Translations under genes and position numbers: made by a program
Origin: Acidovorax sp. Leaf78
GTDB taxonomy: Bacteria > Pseudomonadota > Gammaproteobacteria > Burkholderiales > Burkholderiaceae_C
Direction of reading: 5' to 3'
Assembly: GCF_001422735.1 (NCBI RefSeq)
Contig: NZ_LMLZ01000020.1
Location: forward strand, 773-64,772
DNA length: 64,000 bases
Shown: positions 35,365-44,764 of the stretch, piece after piece
Position numbering within the stretch: the stretch's first letter is position 1
Layout of the letters: each line of letters opens with the position of its first letter
Notes under the pieces: model-generated
Told to the model about the DNA's origin: nothing
The model's input: the letters and a program-made list of their open reading frames with translations, nothing else
The model's database searches: none

Positions 35365-37005
35365 ATGCCATCGCCCTGTACTTACCCGTCGCACCGTGCC
35401 GCACCGCGCACCTCCCGCCTTTACATTCTGCCCATCGTCGGCGCGCTGCTGGCCGCCGGCACTGCACACGCTGCAGACACGCTGGATACCGCCTGCAAGA
35501 CCACGGCGGAATGCCAGGCGCAGGTCGCCAAGATCCAGGGCGTCGTCAAGGGTGACGCCACCAGTGCGCTGTCCAAATCGCAAGACACCTTTTACTGGTT
35601 CGGCCGGATCAACATGGCATCGACCGTGATGAACGTGGAGCAGGGCATCATCCCCAAGGCGCTGGCAGGCCGCATAGCGCGCGGCGTGGAGCAGTCGATC
35701 GCGCAGGCCAGCGCGCCCGGCGGCAAGCGGCCCACCGACGTCCTGCAGGTCGAGAAAATCATCACGGACGCTGTGGGGCCCGAGGCCACGCTTATCCACA
35801 CCGGCCGCAGCCGGCAGGACATTCATTCCACGCTGAACGCCGCGCAGTTGCGGCTGGAGATGCTGGACTTCGCCGACGCCCTGGATCAGGTGCGTGCTCG
35901 GCTCATGACCATCGCGCAGGCGCACACCGCCACGTATGTGCCTGCTTACACCAACGGCGTGCAGGCCATGCCCATCAGCTATGCACACTACTTGATGGCC
36001 CTTGCCGACTCGTTCGGCCGCGACTCGGCGCGCATCCGCGAGGCCTACGCACGCGTCAACCTCAGCCCCATGGGCACCGCAGTGCTGGCAAACTCCAGCT
36101 GGAGCATCAACCGCGAGCGCCTGGCACAACTGCTCGGGTTCGACGGCCTGATCGTGAACTCGCTGGATGCCGGGCAGATCAGCACCTACGACATTCCCAT
36201 CGAAGCCACGTCCATTGCCAGCTCGACCGCCATCCGCGTCGGTGCCTTCATGCAGGATGTTCACACGCAGTACCACCAGACCCGGCCCTGGCTGCTGCTG
36301 GCCAGCTCCAAGACCTACACCAGCAGCGCCATGCCGCAGAAGGCCAACCCCGGAATCATCCAGAACACGCGGGCCAAGGCCAGCGACGTGGTGGCCTCGG
36401 CGCAGGCGTCGCTGTGGCGCGCCCATAACGTGACACCGGGCATGATCGACTACAAGAACACCTGGAGCCCTGCCAGCGCCAAGACGTTTGTGCAGGCTGT
36501 CGAAATGCTGCAGCAGTTCACCGATGTGCTCGATTCGCTGCGCATCGATCCGGCGCGTGCACTGGAGGAGCTGGAGTCCGAATGGACCACGTCGATGGAG
36601 CTGGCGGAGGCACTGCAGCGCAGTCACGGCGTGCCGTTCCGCGTGGGGCACCACTTCGCATCCGACGTGGTGCTGTTTGCGAAAGAGCGCAACATTCGGC
36701 CCAAGGATTTTCCCTATGCAGAGGCTGTGAAGATCTACCGCGAAGCAGGTAAAAAATACGACCTCAAGGAGCAGCGGCTTCCGCTGAGCGAGAAGGAATT
36801 TCGCCGCGCGCTGTCGCCTGCAGAGATGGTCGTCACCCGCACGGGCACCGGTGGCCCCCAACCGCGGGAGGTACAGCGGATGATCGCCGCTGGCACCGAC
36901 AGCCTGGCCAAAGACCGCGCGTGGGCTGGTGACGCACGCCAACGCCTGCTGTCGGCCGAGGCGGCGTTGAATGCCGCCTTTGCAACCCTGGTCGCTGCCC
37001 CGTAA
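35365..37005 (+). CDS. Exported argininosuccinate-lyase-like (fumarase/aspartase superfamily) enzyme
   Basis: The 546-residue protein has a signal peptide (SRLYILPIVGALLAAGTAHAAD) ahead of a lyase fold. Signatures of the argininosuccinate lyase branch are visible: HTGRSRQDIHST near 145 (family HTxRSRND), NSLDAGQIS, and the catalytic serine loop SSAMPQKANPG near 320 (family GSSxMPxKxNP). Members of the superfamily split C-N bonds and release fumarate. Argininosuccinate lyase itself is cytoplasmic, so an exported version with a 546-residue length must act on another substrate, such as an N-succinyl amino compound. GAGGAG lies 10 bases before the ATG. The divergent LysR gene probably regulates it. 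Substrate not known. Confidence 0.82.
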   Translation: MPSPCTYPSHRAAPRTSRLYILPIVGALLAAGTAHAADTLDTACKTTAECQAQVAKIQGVVKGDATSALSKSQDTFYWFGRINMASTVMNVEQGIIPKALAGRIARGVEQSIAQASAPGGKRPTDVLQVEKIITDAVGPEATLIHTGRSRQDIHSTLNAAQLRLEMLDFADALDQVRARLMTIAQAHTATYVPAYTNGVQAMPISYAHYLMALADSFGRDSARIREAYARVNLSPMGTAVLANSSWSINRERLAQLLGFDGLIVNSLDAGQISTYDIPIEATSIASSTAIRVGAFMQDVHTQYHQTRPWLLLASSKTYTSSAMPQKANPGIIQNTRAKASDVVASAQASLWRAHNVTPGMIDYKNTWSPASAKTFVQAVEMLQQFTDVLDSLRIDPARALEELESEWTTSMELAEALQRSHGVPFRVGHHFASDVVLFAKERNIRPKDFPYAEAVKIYREAGKKYDLKEQRLPLSEKEFRRALSPAEMVVTRTGTGGPQPREVQRMIAAGTDSLAKDRAWAGDARQRLLSAEAALNAAFATLVAAP

Positions 37006-37061
37006 GCCTGTGGGCGCGGCCCGGTAACTGCAACGGCAGTGGCAACGGAAGCCGGCCGGCG

Positions 37062-39173
37062 CTAGAGGAACTGCGCCCGCACACCCACCATCAACCGTCT
37101 GCCGGCTGCCGGTTCAAAGAACCGGCCGTTGCCATCGTTCACGATCAGTGTCCCGGCATAGCGTCGGTTCAACAGGTTGTCGAGCCTGGCCCACAATTGC
37201 CAGCGGGTGGCACCTGGCGCCGTGCCGCCCATCTGGTAGCCCGCGTGCAGCCCCACTACGGCAAAGCCTGCAGCCGATTCGCTGTTGGTGTCGTTGGCAA
37301 ATACCGGGCCCGACAGGTTCACTGCGCCGCCCACACGCCACCGGGGGCCCGGTGCGTAGTCGACGGCCCACTGCGCCACATGGCGTGCAGTGCCTGGCAA
37401 GCGGTTGCCTGCGGCCACGGCAGCGCCTGCGGCGCCGGTGTAAGCGTTGCCGAAGCGGGCATCCAGGTACGTGTAGGTGGCGCTGGGAGACCAGGCGCCC
37501 CAAGCGGCCCGCCAGGCCAGCTCCAGGCCCTGGCGGCGCACGTTGTCCACGTTCTGGAAGACGGAGCGGCCGTTGACGGTGGCCACCGGCACGATCTCGC
37601 CGCGGCTGCGCGTGTCGAACCATGCCAGGTCGACCTGCTGGTGCTCGCCGCGCCATTTCGCGCCGATCTCCCACTGTTGGCTTGTCGATGCAGACAGCCC
37701 GTAGTTGGGGCCTGCGTTGCCCACGCTGTAGGCCATTTCGGCCAGCGTGGGTGTCTCGAAGCCGCGGCCCGCATTGGCGTAAATGTTCAACGCGTCGGTG
37801 GCGCTCCACACCACACCCAGCACGGGGCTGGTGTGGCGCCAGGTGCGCGCGCCGCTGTCGTCCGGGTTGGCCGGGGTGATGTAGCGGTCGTTCACCTGCA
37901 CGCGCACCTGGCTTGCGCGCAGGCCGGCAATGGCGCGCCAGCGGGGCGACAGCCAGGCATCGATCTGCGCGTACACATCAGTGTTGGTGGCGCGGTCCTG
38001 CTCGTTGCGGCGCACGTCGCCACTGGTGCCTGCATCGTTCACAAAGCCCTGGCGGTGTTCGGCCATGCGGTGCGTCTCAAGGCCCGCCGTCAGGGTCACT
38101 GGCAGGCCGGATGCCAGCCGCGCCGAGCGCGTCCAGGTGGCGCCCATGCCGTGGTAGCTGCGGTCCAGGCTCACCACCCCGCCGGCGCTGTTGGTGGCTG
38201 CACCGCTAAAGGACAGGTACTGCGTCAGGTCGCGCGTGCCGCCGTAGGCGCGCAGCTGCACGCTGTCGGTGGACGACAACTCGTGGTCCACCACCAGACC
38301 CAGCTGGTTCTGGGACACCGACTTGCGGGTGTCGAACGCGGTGGCGACTGCAGCGGCCTGCCGCGGGTCGCTCTGCATTTGGGCGTGTGTCAGGCCCAGC
38401 GGGTCCTGCGCCAGCGGCTGGTCATACAGGTTGACAAGCGCAGTCACGCGTGTGCGGCCGTCCGGCCGCGCCACCAGCTTGCCGTTGAGGTGTGTGCGCT
38501 GCGCTCCACTGTGTGCGCGCCAACCGTCGGTGTCGAAACGGGACACGTCCACCAGGCCACCCAGGCGCTGGTCGCCAAAGTCGAGCGATGCGTCGACCAG
38601 CCGCTGGCCGTACGACCCGATGGCCAGACCCGCCTGCGCGGTTCCGGTCGTGCGAGGGTCGCGCGTGGTGACCTGCACCACGCCTCCGGCCGCATTGCCA
38701 TACAGCTGCGCGAGCGGGCCGCGCAGCACATCGATCTGGGCGGCCGAGGGCAGGTGCGCGGTGGCGGCCTGGCCCTGGCCGTCGGGCATGGTCGCAGGGA
38801 TGCCGTCGACCAGTATGCGCACGCCCCGCACGCCAAAGGTGGAGCGGGCGCCGAAGCCGCGCACGGCGATCTGCAGGTCCTGCGCGTAGTTGCCGCGGTC
38901 CTGCGTGACCACGCCAGCCTGGCCGCTCAGCAGCTCTGACAAATTCACCAGGGGCGAGGGTGCCGAAAACCCGTCCACCACCACGCTGCTGTGGCTCGCA
39001 GCGCTGTCGAAGCGGCGCTGGGCGGCCGTGCTGCCCATGACCTCCACTGTGCGCAAGGTGGGCGCAGCATCGGCGGATGGCTGTGCGTCAGTGGTTTCTT
39101 CGGCGGCGTGGGCGGCCACGCAGGCGCAGCCGGCCAGCATGAACACGGCGCCATGTTTGAAAAGAGGGGGCAT
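37062..39173 (-). CDS. pqqU: TonB-dependent receptor, PqqU/YncD-like PQQ transporter
   Basis: The 703-residue outer-membrane receptor has a signal peptide and a plug domain followed by a 22-strand barrel. Long stretches match E. coli YncD (PqqU), the receptor that takes up pyrroloquinoline quinone, as I remember it: NYAQDLQIAVRGFGARST, GVRGVRILVDGIPATMPDGQ, DGWRAHSGAQ, GRGFETPT, NRRYAGTLIVND and GRFFEP. These run through both the plug and the barrel, so orthology is likely. It lies between two genes for PQQ-dependent enzymes. ATG 39173 is used; a GTG at 39188 would add five residues. The substrate rests on similarity and context. Confidence 0.85.
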   Translation of the reverse strand: MPPLFKHGAVFMLAGCACVAAHAAEETTDAQPSADAAPTLRTVEVMGSTAAQRRFDSAASHSSVVVDGFSAPSPLVNLSELLSGQAGVVTQDRGNYAQDLQIAVRGFGARSTFGVRGVRILVDGIPATMPDGQGQAATAHLPSAAQIDVLRGPLAQLYGNAAGGVVQVTTRDPRTTGTAQAGLAIGSYGQRLVDASLDFGDQRLGGLVDVSRFDTDGWRAHSGAQRTHLNGKLVARPDGRTRVTALVNLYDQPLAQDPLGLTHAQMQSDPRQAAAVATAFDTRKSVSQNQLGLVVDHELSSTDSVQLRAYGGTRDLTQYLSFSGAATNSAGGVVSLDRSYHGMGATWTRSARLASGLPVTLTAGLETHRMAEHRQGFVNDAGTSGDVRRNEQDRATNTDVYAQIDAWLSPRWRAIAGLRASQVRVQVNDRYITPANPDDSGARTWRHTSPVLGVVWSATDALNIYANAGRGFETPTLAEMAYSVGNAGPNYGLSASTSQQWEIGAKWRGEHQQVDLAWFDTRSRGEIVPVATVNGRSVFQNVDNVRRQGLELAWRAAWGAWSPSATYTYLDARFGNAYTGAAGAAVAAGNRLPGTARHVAQWAVDYAPGPRWRVGGAVNLSGPVFANDTNSESAAGFAVVGLHAGYQMGGTAPGATRWQLWARLDNLLNRRYAGTLIVNDGNGRFFEPAAGRRLMVGVRAQFL

Positions 39174-39341
39174 GGAAGTCCGCAACACGGCAGCGCAGAG
39201 TGAGGGTCAAGGAGGGATCGAAGACAGGCGAGGCGACAGTAGGGAAAGGGAGAGCAGGGTGATGCAGCGGGGGAAGCCGCTGCCGACCCTGCGTCGATTG
39301 TCGCGCTGCATGCCACGGCGCGGTGGTGCGGTGGTGGGTGG

Positions 39342-40685
39342 CTATTCCGTGCGAACCACACGCCAGATGGTGTTGCCCACATCGTCGGCCACCAGCAGTG
39401 CGCCCTTGCCGTCCATGGCCACACCGACGGGGCGTCCGTAGGCCTTGCCGTCCTTGCTCAGAAAGCCACCGAGAAACTCCACGGGCGGCCCTGAGGGCTG
39501 CCCACCGGCAAATGGCACGAAAACCACGTTGTAGCCTGTCAGATCCTTGCGGTTCCACGAACCGTGCTGCCCGATGAAAGCGCCACTGGCGTACTGCATG
39601 GGCATGCGCGCGTCCGAGAAGGCCAGGCCCAGCGGGGCGACATGGGAGCCCAGGCCGTAGTCGGGCGCTACGGCCTTGGCCACCATGTCCGGGTTGGCCG
39701 GCTTGACGCGCGTGTCCACGTTCTGGCCCCAGTAACTCCAGGGCCAGCCGTAGAAGGCGCCGTCCTTGACGGACGTGAGGTAGTCGGGCACGAGATCGTT
39801 GCCCAGCTCATCGCGTTCGTTGACCACGGTCCAGAGCGCCTTGCTTTGCGGCTCCCAGCCCAGGCCGTTGGGGTTGCGCAGGCCGGTGGCAAACAGGCGT
39901 TTGTTGCCGGTGGCAACATCCACCTCCCAGATCGCGGCGCGGCCTTCCTCTGCTGCGAGGCCGTTGTCGCCGATGTTGCTGTTGGAGCCCACCGTCGCGT
40001 ACAGCTTGCTGCCGTCAGCGCTGGCAAGGATGTTCTTGGTCCAGTGGTGGTTGGCGCCCGCCGGCAGGTCCGTGACTTTGGTGGGAGTCGTCGCTATTGA
40101 GGTCTGGCCGGTTTCGTACGGCACCTTGACTATCGCATTCGCGTTGGCGATGTACAGCTGTTGGCCCACCAGGGCCATGCCGAACGGCGACACGAGGTCT
40201 TTCATGAACACCGTGCGGGTTTCCGCGACACCGTCGCCGTCGGCATCGCGCAGCAGCGTGATGCGGTTGGCACTGGGCGTGCCAGCGCCGGCACGCTTCA
40301 TGACCATGCCCATGGCCTTGCCGCGCAGTCCGTCGGCGTGCACGTTCTTTGCGCCTTCTTCGGGTTGCGGCTTGTTGCTCTCGGCCACCAGCACGTCGCC
40401 GTTGGGCAGGGTGTACACCCAGCGCGGATGGTCCAGCCCGCTGGCCAGTGCAGTCACCTTGAAGCCTGTGGGCGCCAGCGGCGTCACGCCTTGAGGCCAC
40501 TCGTCGGCCGGCGCGATGTTGACGGTGGGTAGGAGCAGGTTCTTGTGCGGGGGCGGCAATGGCGGGTTGGGTCCGACACCTGGCGGGTTGAGCTGCTGCG
40601 CGCTGGCTCCGGCGATGGAGCAGCCCGCCAGCAGCGCTGCGAGCGTCAACGGCCACCCCGGCCCTGACGGTCGGGACGGCGGCAT
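39342..40685 (-). CDS. Lipoprotein PQQ-dependent sugar dehydrogenase (sorbosone/GDH-B family)
   Basis: The 447-residue protein begins with a lipoprotein signal (LTLAALLAGC), so it should be anchored on the periplasmic side of a membrane. The remainder is a six-bladed soluble-type quinoprotein propeller: PRWVYTLPNGDVLVAESN, ITLLRDADGDGVAETRTVF, NHHWTKNILASADGSKLYATVGSNSN, LRNPNGLGWEP and GQHGSWNRKD. Related enzymes oxidise aldoses or sorbosone with PQQ. The open frame continues far upstream into the oxidase operon, but the ATG at 40685 gives the signal peptide and is chosen. It is 153 bases from the receptor gene and on the same strand. Confidence 0.88.
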   Translation of the reverse strand: MPPSRPSGPGWPLTLAALLAGCSIAGASAQQLNPPGVGPNPPLPPPHKNLLLPTVNIAPADEWPQGVTPLAPTGFKVTALASGLDHPRWVYTLPNGDVLVAESNKPQPEEGAKNVHADGLRGKAMGMVMKRAGAGTPSANRITLLRDADGDGVAETRTVFMKDLVSPFGMALVGQQLYIANANAIVKVPYETGQTSIATTPTKVTDLPAGANHHWTKNILASADGSKLYATVGSNSNIGDNGLAAEEGRAAIWEVDVATGNKRLFATGLRNPNGLGWEPQSKALWTVVNERDELGNDLVPDYLTSVKDGAFYGWPWSYWGQNVDTRVKPANPDMVAKAVAPDYGLGSHVAPLGLAFSDARMPMQYASGAFIGQHGSWNRKDLTGYNVVFVPFAGGQPSGPPVEFLGGFLSKDGKAYGRPVGVAMDGKGALLVADDVGNTIWRVVRTE

Positions 40686-40834
40686 GGATGGCCGTGTTGA
40701 AACCAATGGCCGAGCTGGCCGTGAGAGCGATGGGTGTCGGGCAAGCTTTTGCATGGCGCAGTATGGACAGTGACGACCCCAGCCGGATGTAGGCGGACAC
40801 CGCAAGTCCTGGCGTGTCAGCCACTGCGCGCCGT

Positions 40835-43372
40835 TCAGTTGCCCATCCAGGCTGGCAGCCACCGTACCAGCGCCATGCCCACCAGGGCCTGGGCGACGGT
40901 GCCGTGCCACATGAGGGCCGTGTTGTCCAAGGTGGCGCGGGCATCGGTTCGCAGTCTGCCTGCCCACGAGCGGGCCAGCACGTAGCAGCCCATCACGATG
41001 AGGACCAGGCTGTGGAAGCCTTGCCACGCCAGCAGTGCTGCCACCGTGGCGCTCCAGGCGTCGGCGCGGGGCGAAAGGCCCGCCTGCCAATGGGTCGCCA
41101 ATTCCAGGCCGGTGGCGCCCACCGCGCCCACCATGGCCAGAGCCACTGCCAGGCGCAGCAGGCCTTGCCGGGGGCGTTGTTGCAGACAGCGCACCGCCCA
41201 CACCATGAGCCCGGACGCGCCGAGCAACAGCGCGGTGCTCAACGCCCCGCCCGGGGGGATGTGGGCGCCCGGTGGCGGGCAGATGTCCAGCGCCATCGAC
41301 ACGTGGATGTGCGCGAACGCGAACGAGGCGAAAACCGTGGCGTCCACCGCCAGCAGGATCACCGTGGCCCACCAGGAGTGAGAGCCCACGCCCGAGGCCG
41401 ATGTCGGCACGCTCACACCCTCGCCGATGGCGGCCGTGTCTTGAGGTGGCGGGAGGTCTGATCCCCAGAGCCACACGAGCATCGCGGCCACCGACGCCAC
41501 CCCTGCGATCATCGCGGGCACGATCCAGGCGACGGTCAGCAACAGGAAGAAGCCGGCCGTGCCCGCCGCTGCAATGAAGGGCGACCAGCCGTCTCCCGGA
41601 AGACGCAGCAGGTGCCGAACCTGCGCCTGCACGGGGCTCGTGACCAGCGTCTCGCGCCCACCGAACACCGTGCCCGGCAACCAGTGCCGGCCTGCGGCGA
41701 CCTCCTGCGGCAGCGAGGGATGGCTCCACAGCGGCTCTCGCGAGGCGATTTGCGGGATGCTGCGCACGCCGTAGTCGCCCTGCGGCAGCCATTCCAGCGA
41801 ATCTGCCCGCCATGGGTCGCCGTGATCACGTTCGGAGCGCACCAGGGTGCGCACCAGATCGACCAGGCACAGCAATACGCCGGCCGCAAAAACGAAAGCA
41901 CCCACCGTGGACAGCAGGTTCCACAGCGTCCAGTCGAGCCCGGCGGAATAGGTGTACACGCGGCGCGGCATGCCGGCCATGCCGGCGATGTGCATTGGAA
42001 AGAAAGCCAGGTTGAAGCCGCCGAACATCAGCGCAAAGCTCCACCGGCCCACGCGCTCGGACAACCTGTGCCCGTTGTACAGCGGCGCCCAGTAGTAGAT
42101 GGCAGCGAACAGCGGGAACACCAGCCCGCCGACCAGCACGTAGTGCAGGTGCGCCACGACGAAGTAGCTGTCGTGCGCCTGCCAGTCAAACGGCAGCACG
42201 GCCAGCATCACCCCCGTGAGTCCGCCCAGCACGAACACGAAGTGAAAGCCCAGCAGGAACAGCGACGGCGCCTTCATGCGCACCCGGCCCCGCCAGAAGG
42301 TGGCGATCCATGCGAACACCTGCACGGCGCTCGGGATCGACACGGCGAAGCTGGCGATGGAGGTGATGTGCAGCGCCAGTGGTCCCAGCCCTGCGGTGAA
42401 CATGTGGTGCATCCACAGCAGAAAGCTGATGGCGCCCACCGCGACCAGCGCCCAGACGATGGCGCGGTGGCCGACGAGCGACGTGCCCGCCATCACCGGC
42501 ACCATCATCGACACCATGCCGGCCGCAGGCAGGAAGATGATGTACACCTCCGGGTGGCCGAAGAACCAGAACAGGTGCTGCCACAGCAGTGGGTCGCCTC
42601 CGCGTGCGGGTATGAAGAAGGGCCAGTCGAACGCGCGTTCCAGCTCCAGCAGCAGCGTGCCCGCAATGAGTGCCGGAAACGCGAAGATCACCATCAGCGC
42701 CGCCACCAGCACGGCCCACGCGAATACCGGCATCCTGGCCAGCGTCATGCCAGGCGCGCGCGTGAAGAGGATGCCGATGATCAGCTCGATGGCCCCTGCA
42801 ATCGCAGAGATCTCGATGAACCCGATACCGAGGAGCCACCAGTCGGCGCCGATGCCGGGAGAAAATTCCTTGCTGGTGAGCGGCGGATACATGAACCAGC
42901 CGCCGTCGGGCGAAGCCCCGAAGAAGATGGTGCAAAAGAACGCGATGCCGCCAAACGCATAGGCCCAGAAGGCATACGCAGACAGGCGCGGAAAAGGCAG
43001 GTCGCGCGCGCCCAGCATGTTGGGCAGCAGCCAGACCGCCACGGCCTCTACCACTGGCACTGCGAACAGGAACATCATCACCGACCCATGCATGGTGAAG
43101 AGCTGGTTGTAGGTATTAGCGCCCACGAGGGTGTTGCCCGGAAGTGCCAGCTGCATGCGGATGACCAGGGCCAGAACACCTGCCAGCACGAAGAACAGCA
43201 GCGCAGTGGCCAGGTAGTAGACACCGATGTGGCTGTTGTTCACTGCCGTCAGCCTGCGCCACCCGGACGGGGGCGCCCAGGCCCGCTGCAGCGCCTGCAG
43301 CTCGCCCTCGGGGCGGGGCAGGGTGTTGGGCAGTCCGGCAGTTGTTGGCGGTGTGTAGGCAGTGCCCGTCAT
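40835..43372 (-). CDS. ctaD: Cytochrome c oxidase subunit I-III fusion
   Basis: The 845-residue membrane protein has a 12-helix subunit I core in the first 540 or so residues. Heme and CuB ligands are seen: MHGSVMMFLF, GHPEVYIIFLPAAG (His and cross-linked Tyr), MHHMF and VVAHLHYVLVGG. After a hydrophilic linker (LEWLPQGDYGVRS...) the C-terminal 240 residues carry further helices like a shortened subunit III (SHSWWATVILLAVDATVFASFAFAHIHVSM). It reduces oxygen to water with proton pumping. The ATG overlaps the stop of the subunit II gene (ATGA), so it is the third gene of a coupled operon. The fused layout is seen in some secondary heme-copper oxidases. Confidence 0.93.
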   Translation of the reverse strand: MTGTAYTPPTTAGLPNTLPRPEGELQALQRAWAPPSGWRRLTAVNNSHIGVYYLATALLFFVLAGVLALVIRMQLALPGNTLVGANTYNQLFTMHGSVMMFLFAVPVVEAVAVWLLPNMLGARDLPFPRLSAYAFWAYAFGGIAFFCTIFFGASPDGGWFMYPPLTSKEFSPGIGADWWLLGIGFIEISAIAGAIELIIGILFTRAPGMTLARMPVFAWAVLVAALMVIFAFPALIAGTLLLELERAFDWPFFIPARGGDPLLWQHLFWFFGHPEVYIIFLPAAGMVSMMVPVMAGTSLVGHRAIVWALVAVGAISFLLWMHHMFTAGLGPLALHITSIASFAVSIPSAVQVFAWIATFWRGRVRMKAPSLFLLGFHFVFVLGGLTGVMLAVLPFDWQAHDSYFVVAHLHYVLVGGLVFPLFAAIYYWAPLYNGHRLSERVGRWSFALMFGGFNLAFFPMHIAGMAGMPRRVYTYSAGLDWTLWNLLSTVGAFVFAAGVLLCLVDLVRTLVRSERDHGDPWRADSLEWLPQGDYGVRSIPQIASREPLWSHPSLPQEVAAGRHWLPGTVFGGRETLVTSPVQAQVRHLLRLPGDGWSPFIAAAGTAGFFLLLTVAWIVPAMIAGVASVAAMLVWLWGSDLPPPQDTAAIGEGVSVPTSASGVGSHSWWATVILLAVDATVFASFAFAHIHVSMALDICPPPGAHIPPGGALSTALLLGASGLMVWAVRCLQQRPRQGLLRLAVALAMVGAVGATGLELATHWQAGLSPRADAWSATVAALLAWQGFHSLVLIVMGCYVLARSWAGRLRTDARATLDNTALMWHGTVAQALVGMALVRWLPAWMGN

Positions 43373-44292
43373 TGGAGTGACCCCAGCCACTCGGCGATGG
43401 CGTTCAAAGTGTGTGTGTCCAGCCGGTCGTAGGACGGCATGCGCGCGCCCGGCTTGATGTGCTCGGTGTGCGCCACCCAGCGGGCACGCGCCTCATGCGT
43501 GTTGGGCAGCGTTCCGGCGCCCAGGTGCAGGCGGCTGCCGAAGTGCGTGAGGTCCGGCCCCAGGTTGCCATCGGCGCCCGCGCCGCGCACGGTGTGGCAG
43601 GCGTTGCAGCGCTGGGCCAGAAATGCCGCGCGGCCTTGTTCCAGCAGTGCCGATGCGGCAGGCGCTGCAGGGCGCGCCTGAGCCGCAAGCCACGTGTCGA
43701 AGTCCGGGGCGGCAAGACCCACCACATGCAGTGCCATCAGCGCATGCTGCTCGCCGCAGAACTCTGCACACTGGCCGCGCCAGACGCCCGGCGCGGCTGC
43801 GTTGACGAGAAGGTGCTGCATGCGGCCCGGCAGCATGTCCATCTTGCCTGCCAGCTGGGGCACCCAGAAGCTGTGGATCACGTCGGCACTCGTGAGCGCC
43901 AGGTACACGGGCCTGCCCACCGGGATGCGGATTTCGTTGGCGGTCACGATGTCCGCGCCGGTGGCCGGGTCGCGGTAGCGCACCTCCCACCACCACATGT
44001 GGGCCTTCACGGTCACCATCAGCGCGCCGGGCGGCGGCAGCGGCTTCCAGTGGGGCGTGAGGGGCAGCGACCAGGCAAAGAGGACCACCAGGACCGCTGC
44101 GGGAAACGCCACCCCGCCGCCCCAGATCCACCACCGTGCGCTGGCGCCTGTCGACCGCGCACGCAGAGCCCCGGCCAGCAGCAGCATCACGCCAACGAAG
44201 ATGATGCCGCCGCCGATGAACAGCGCCCAGGTCACCGTTTCGATGGCGCGGGCTGCATCGCCCGCGGACTGGAGCACGCCTTGCATCGTCAT
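43369..44292 (-). CDS. ctaC: Cytochrome c oxidase subunit II fused to cytochrome c
   Basis: The 307-residue protein has two N-terminal membrane helices and a cupredoxin domain with the CuA site: His in VIHSFWVPQ and the loop GQCAEFCGEQHALM (Cys-x3-Cys-x3-His-x2-Met). A C-terminal class I cytochrome c domain follows with heme motif CNACH and a distal Met near RMPSYD, making it a caa3-type subunit. It accepts electrons at the heme and passes them through CuA to subunit I. Its ATG overlaps the preceding cytochrome gene in ATGA, and its stop overlaps the next gene in the same way. Confidence 0.93.
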   Translation of the reverse strand: MTMQGVLQSAGDAARAIETVTWALFIGGGIIFVGVMLLLAGALRARSTGASARWWIWGGGVAFPAAVLVVLFAWSLPLTPHWKPLPPPGALMVTVKAHMWWWEVRYRDPATGADIVTANEIRIPVGRPVYLALTSADVIHSFWVPQLAGKMDMLPGRMQHLLVNAAAPGVWRGQCAEFCGEQHALMALHVVGLAAPDFDTWLAAQARPAAPAASALLEQGRAAFLAQRCNACHTVRGAGADGNLGPDLTHFGSRLHLGAGTLPNTHEARARWVAHTEHIKPGARMPSYDRLDTHTLNAIAEWLGSLQ

Positions 44293-44714
44293 TCCAGCGA
44301 CAAGAGGTAGGCCGCGATGTGCTGCGCATCGGGCCGCGAGACACCCATGCTGGGCATGGTGGAGCCGGGCACCAGCGACTGCGGGTCCATGATCCACTGC
44401 ACCAGAAAGTCGGGCCGGTTGGGTAGCCTGCCGGCGATATAGCTGCGGCGGCTCCAGGCGCGCAGGGTCTGTGCACTGTCACCCCGCGCGGCCTGCACGC
44501 CCGGAATGGTGTGGCACGAGCCGCACTGGTATTGCGCCAGCAACACCTTTCCGCGGTCCACGCTGGCACCGGGCGCGACAGGCGGCACGGGCTGCGCGTG
44601 CGCGGCCCAGGGCAGCCCGGTCGCCATCAACAGCGTCAGCCCCCCGGCCCACGCGCGGCCCGGCCACCGCGTGCCGGGCGCGAGGAGCGTATCGAGCGGT
44701 TCCCTATGCTTCAT
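44289..44714 (-). CDS. Exported c-type cytochrome, first gene of the oxidase operon
   Basis: The 141-residue protein has a signal peptide (GGLTLLMATGLPWAAHAQ), one heme motif (CGSCH) and a probable Met ligand in STMPSMGV. It is a small class I cytochrome c and probably donates electrons to the oxidase encoded by the two coupled genes downstream. ATG 44714 is chosen because it is the first Met before the signal peptide; the open frame upstream crosses the divergent promoter region. Confidence 0.9.
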   Translation of the reverse strand: MKHREPLDTLLAPGTRWPGRAWAGGLTLLMATGLPWAAHAQPVPPVAPGASVDRGKVLLAQYQCGSCHTIPGVQAARGDSAQTLRAWSRRSYIAGRLPNRPDFLVQWIMDPQSLVPGSTMPSMGVSRPDAQHIAAYLLSLE

Positions 44715-44764
44715 CGGTGCATTCTGACGCACAGGGGTCGACAACTGACCCAGAATGAGCGCAC
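44715..44764. promoter_or_regulatory. Divergent promoter region with nested palindromes
   Basis: Only 50 bases separate the divergent cytochrome genes. ATTCTG at 44721-44726 is inverted as CAGAAT at 44751-44756, and GGGTC at 44735-44739 is inverted as GACCC at 44747-44751. Such nested symmetry in a shared promoter could be an operator. No clear sigma-70 boxes were identified. Confidence 0.4.

Noticed and set aside
40686..41813. Upstream extension of the sugar dehydrogenase frame
   Set aside because: The frame is open for another 376 codons but overlaps the end of the oxidase gene. The lipoprotein signal at 40685 marks the true start.
41612..43432. 606-codon forward frame opposite the oxidase subunit I gene
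   Set aside because: It is highly charged and His/Gln/Arg-rich with no domain, antisense to an obvious 12-helix membrane protein.
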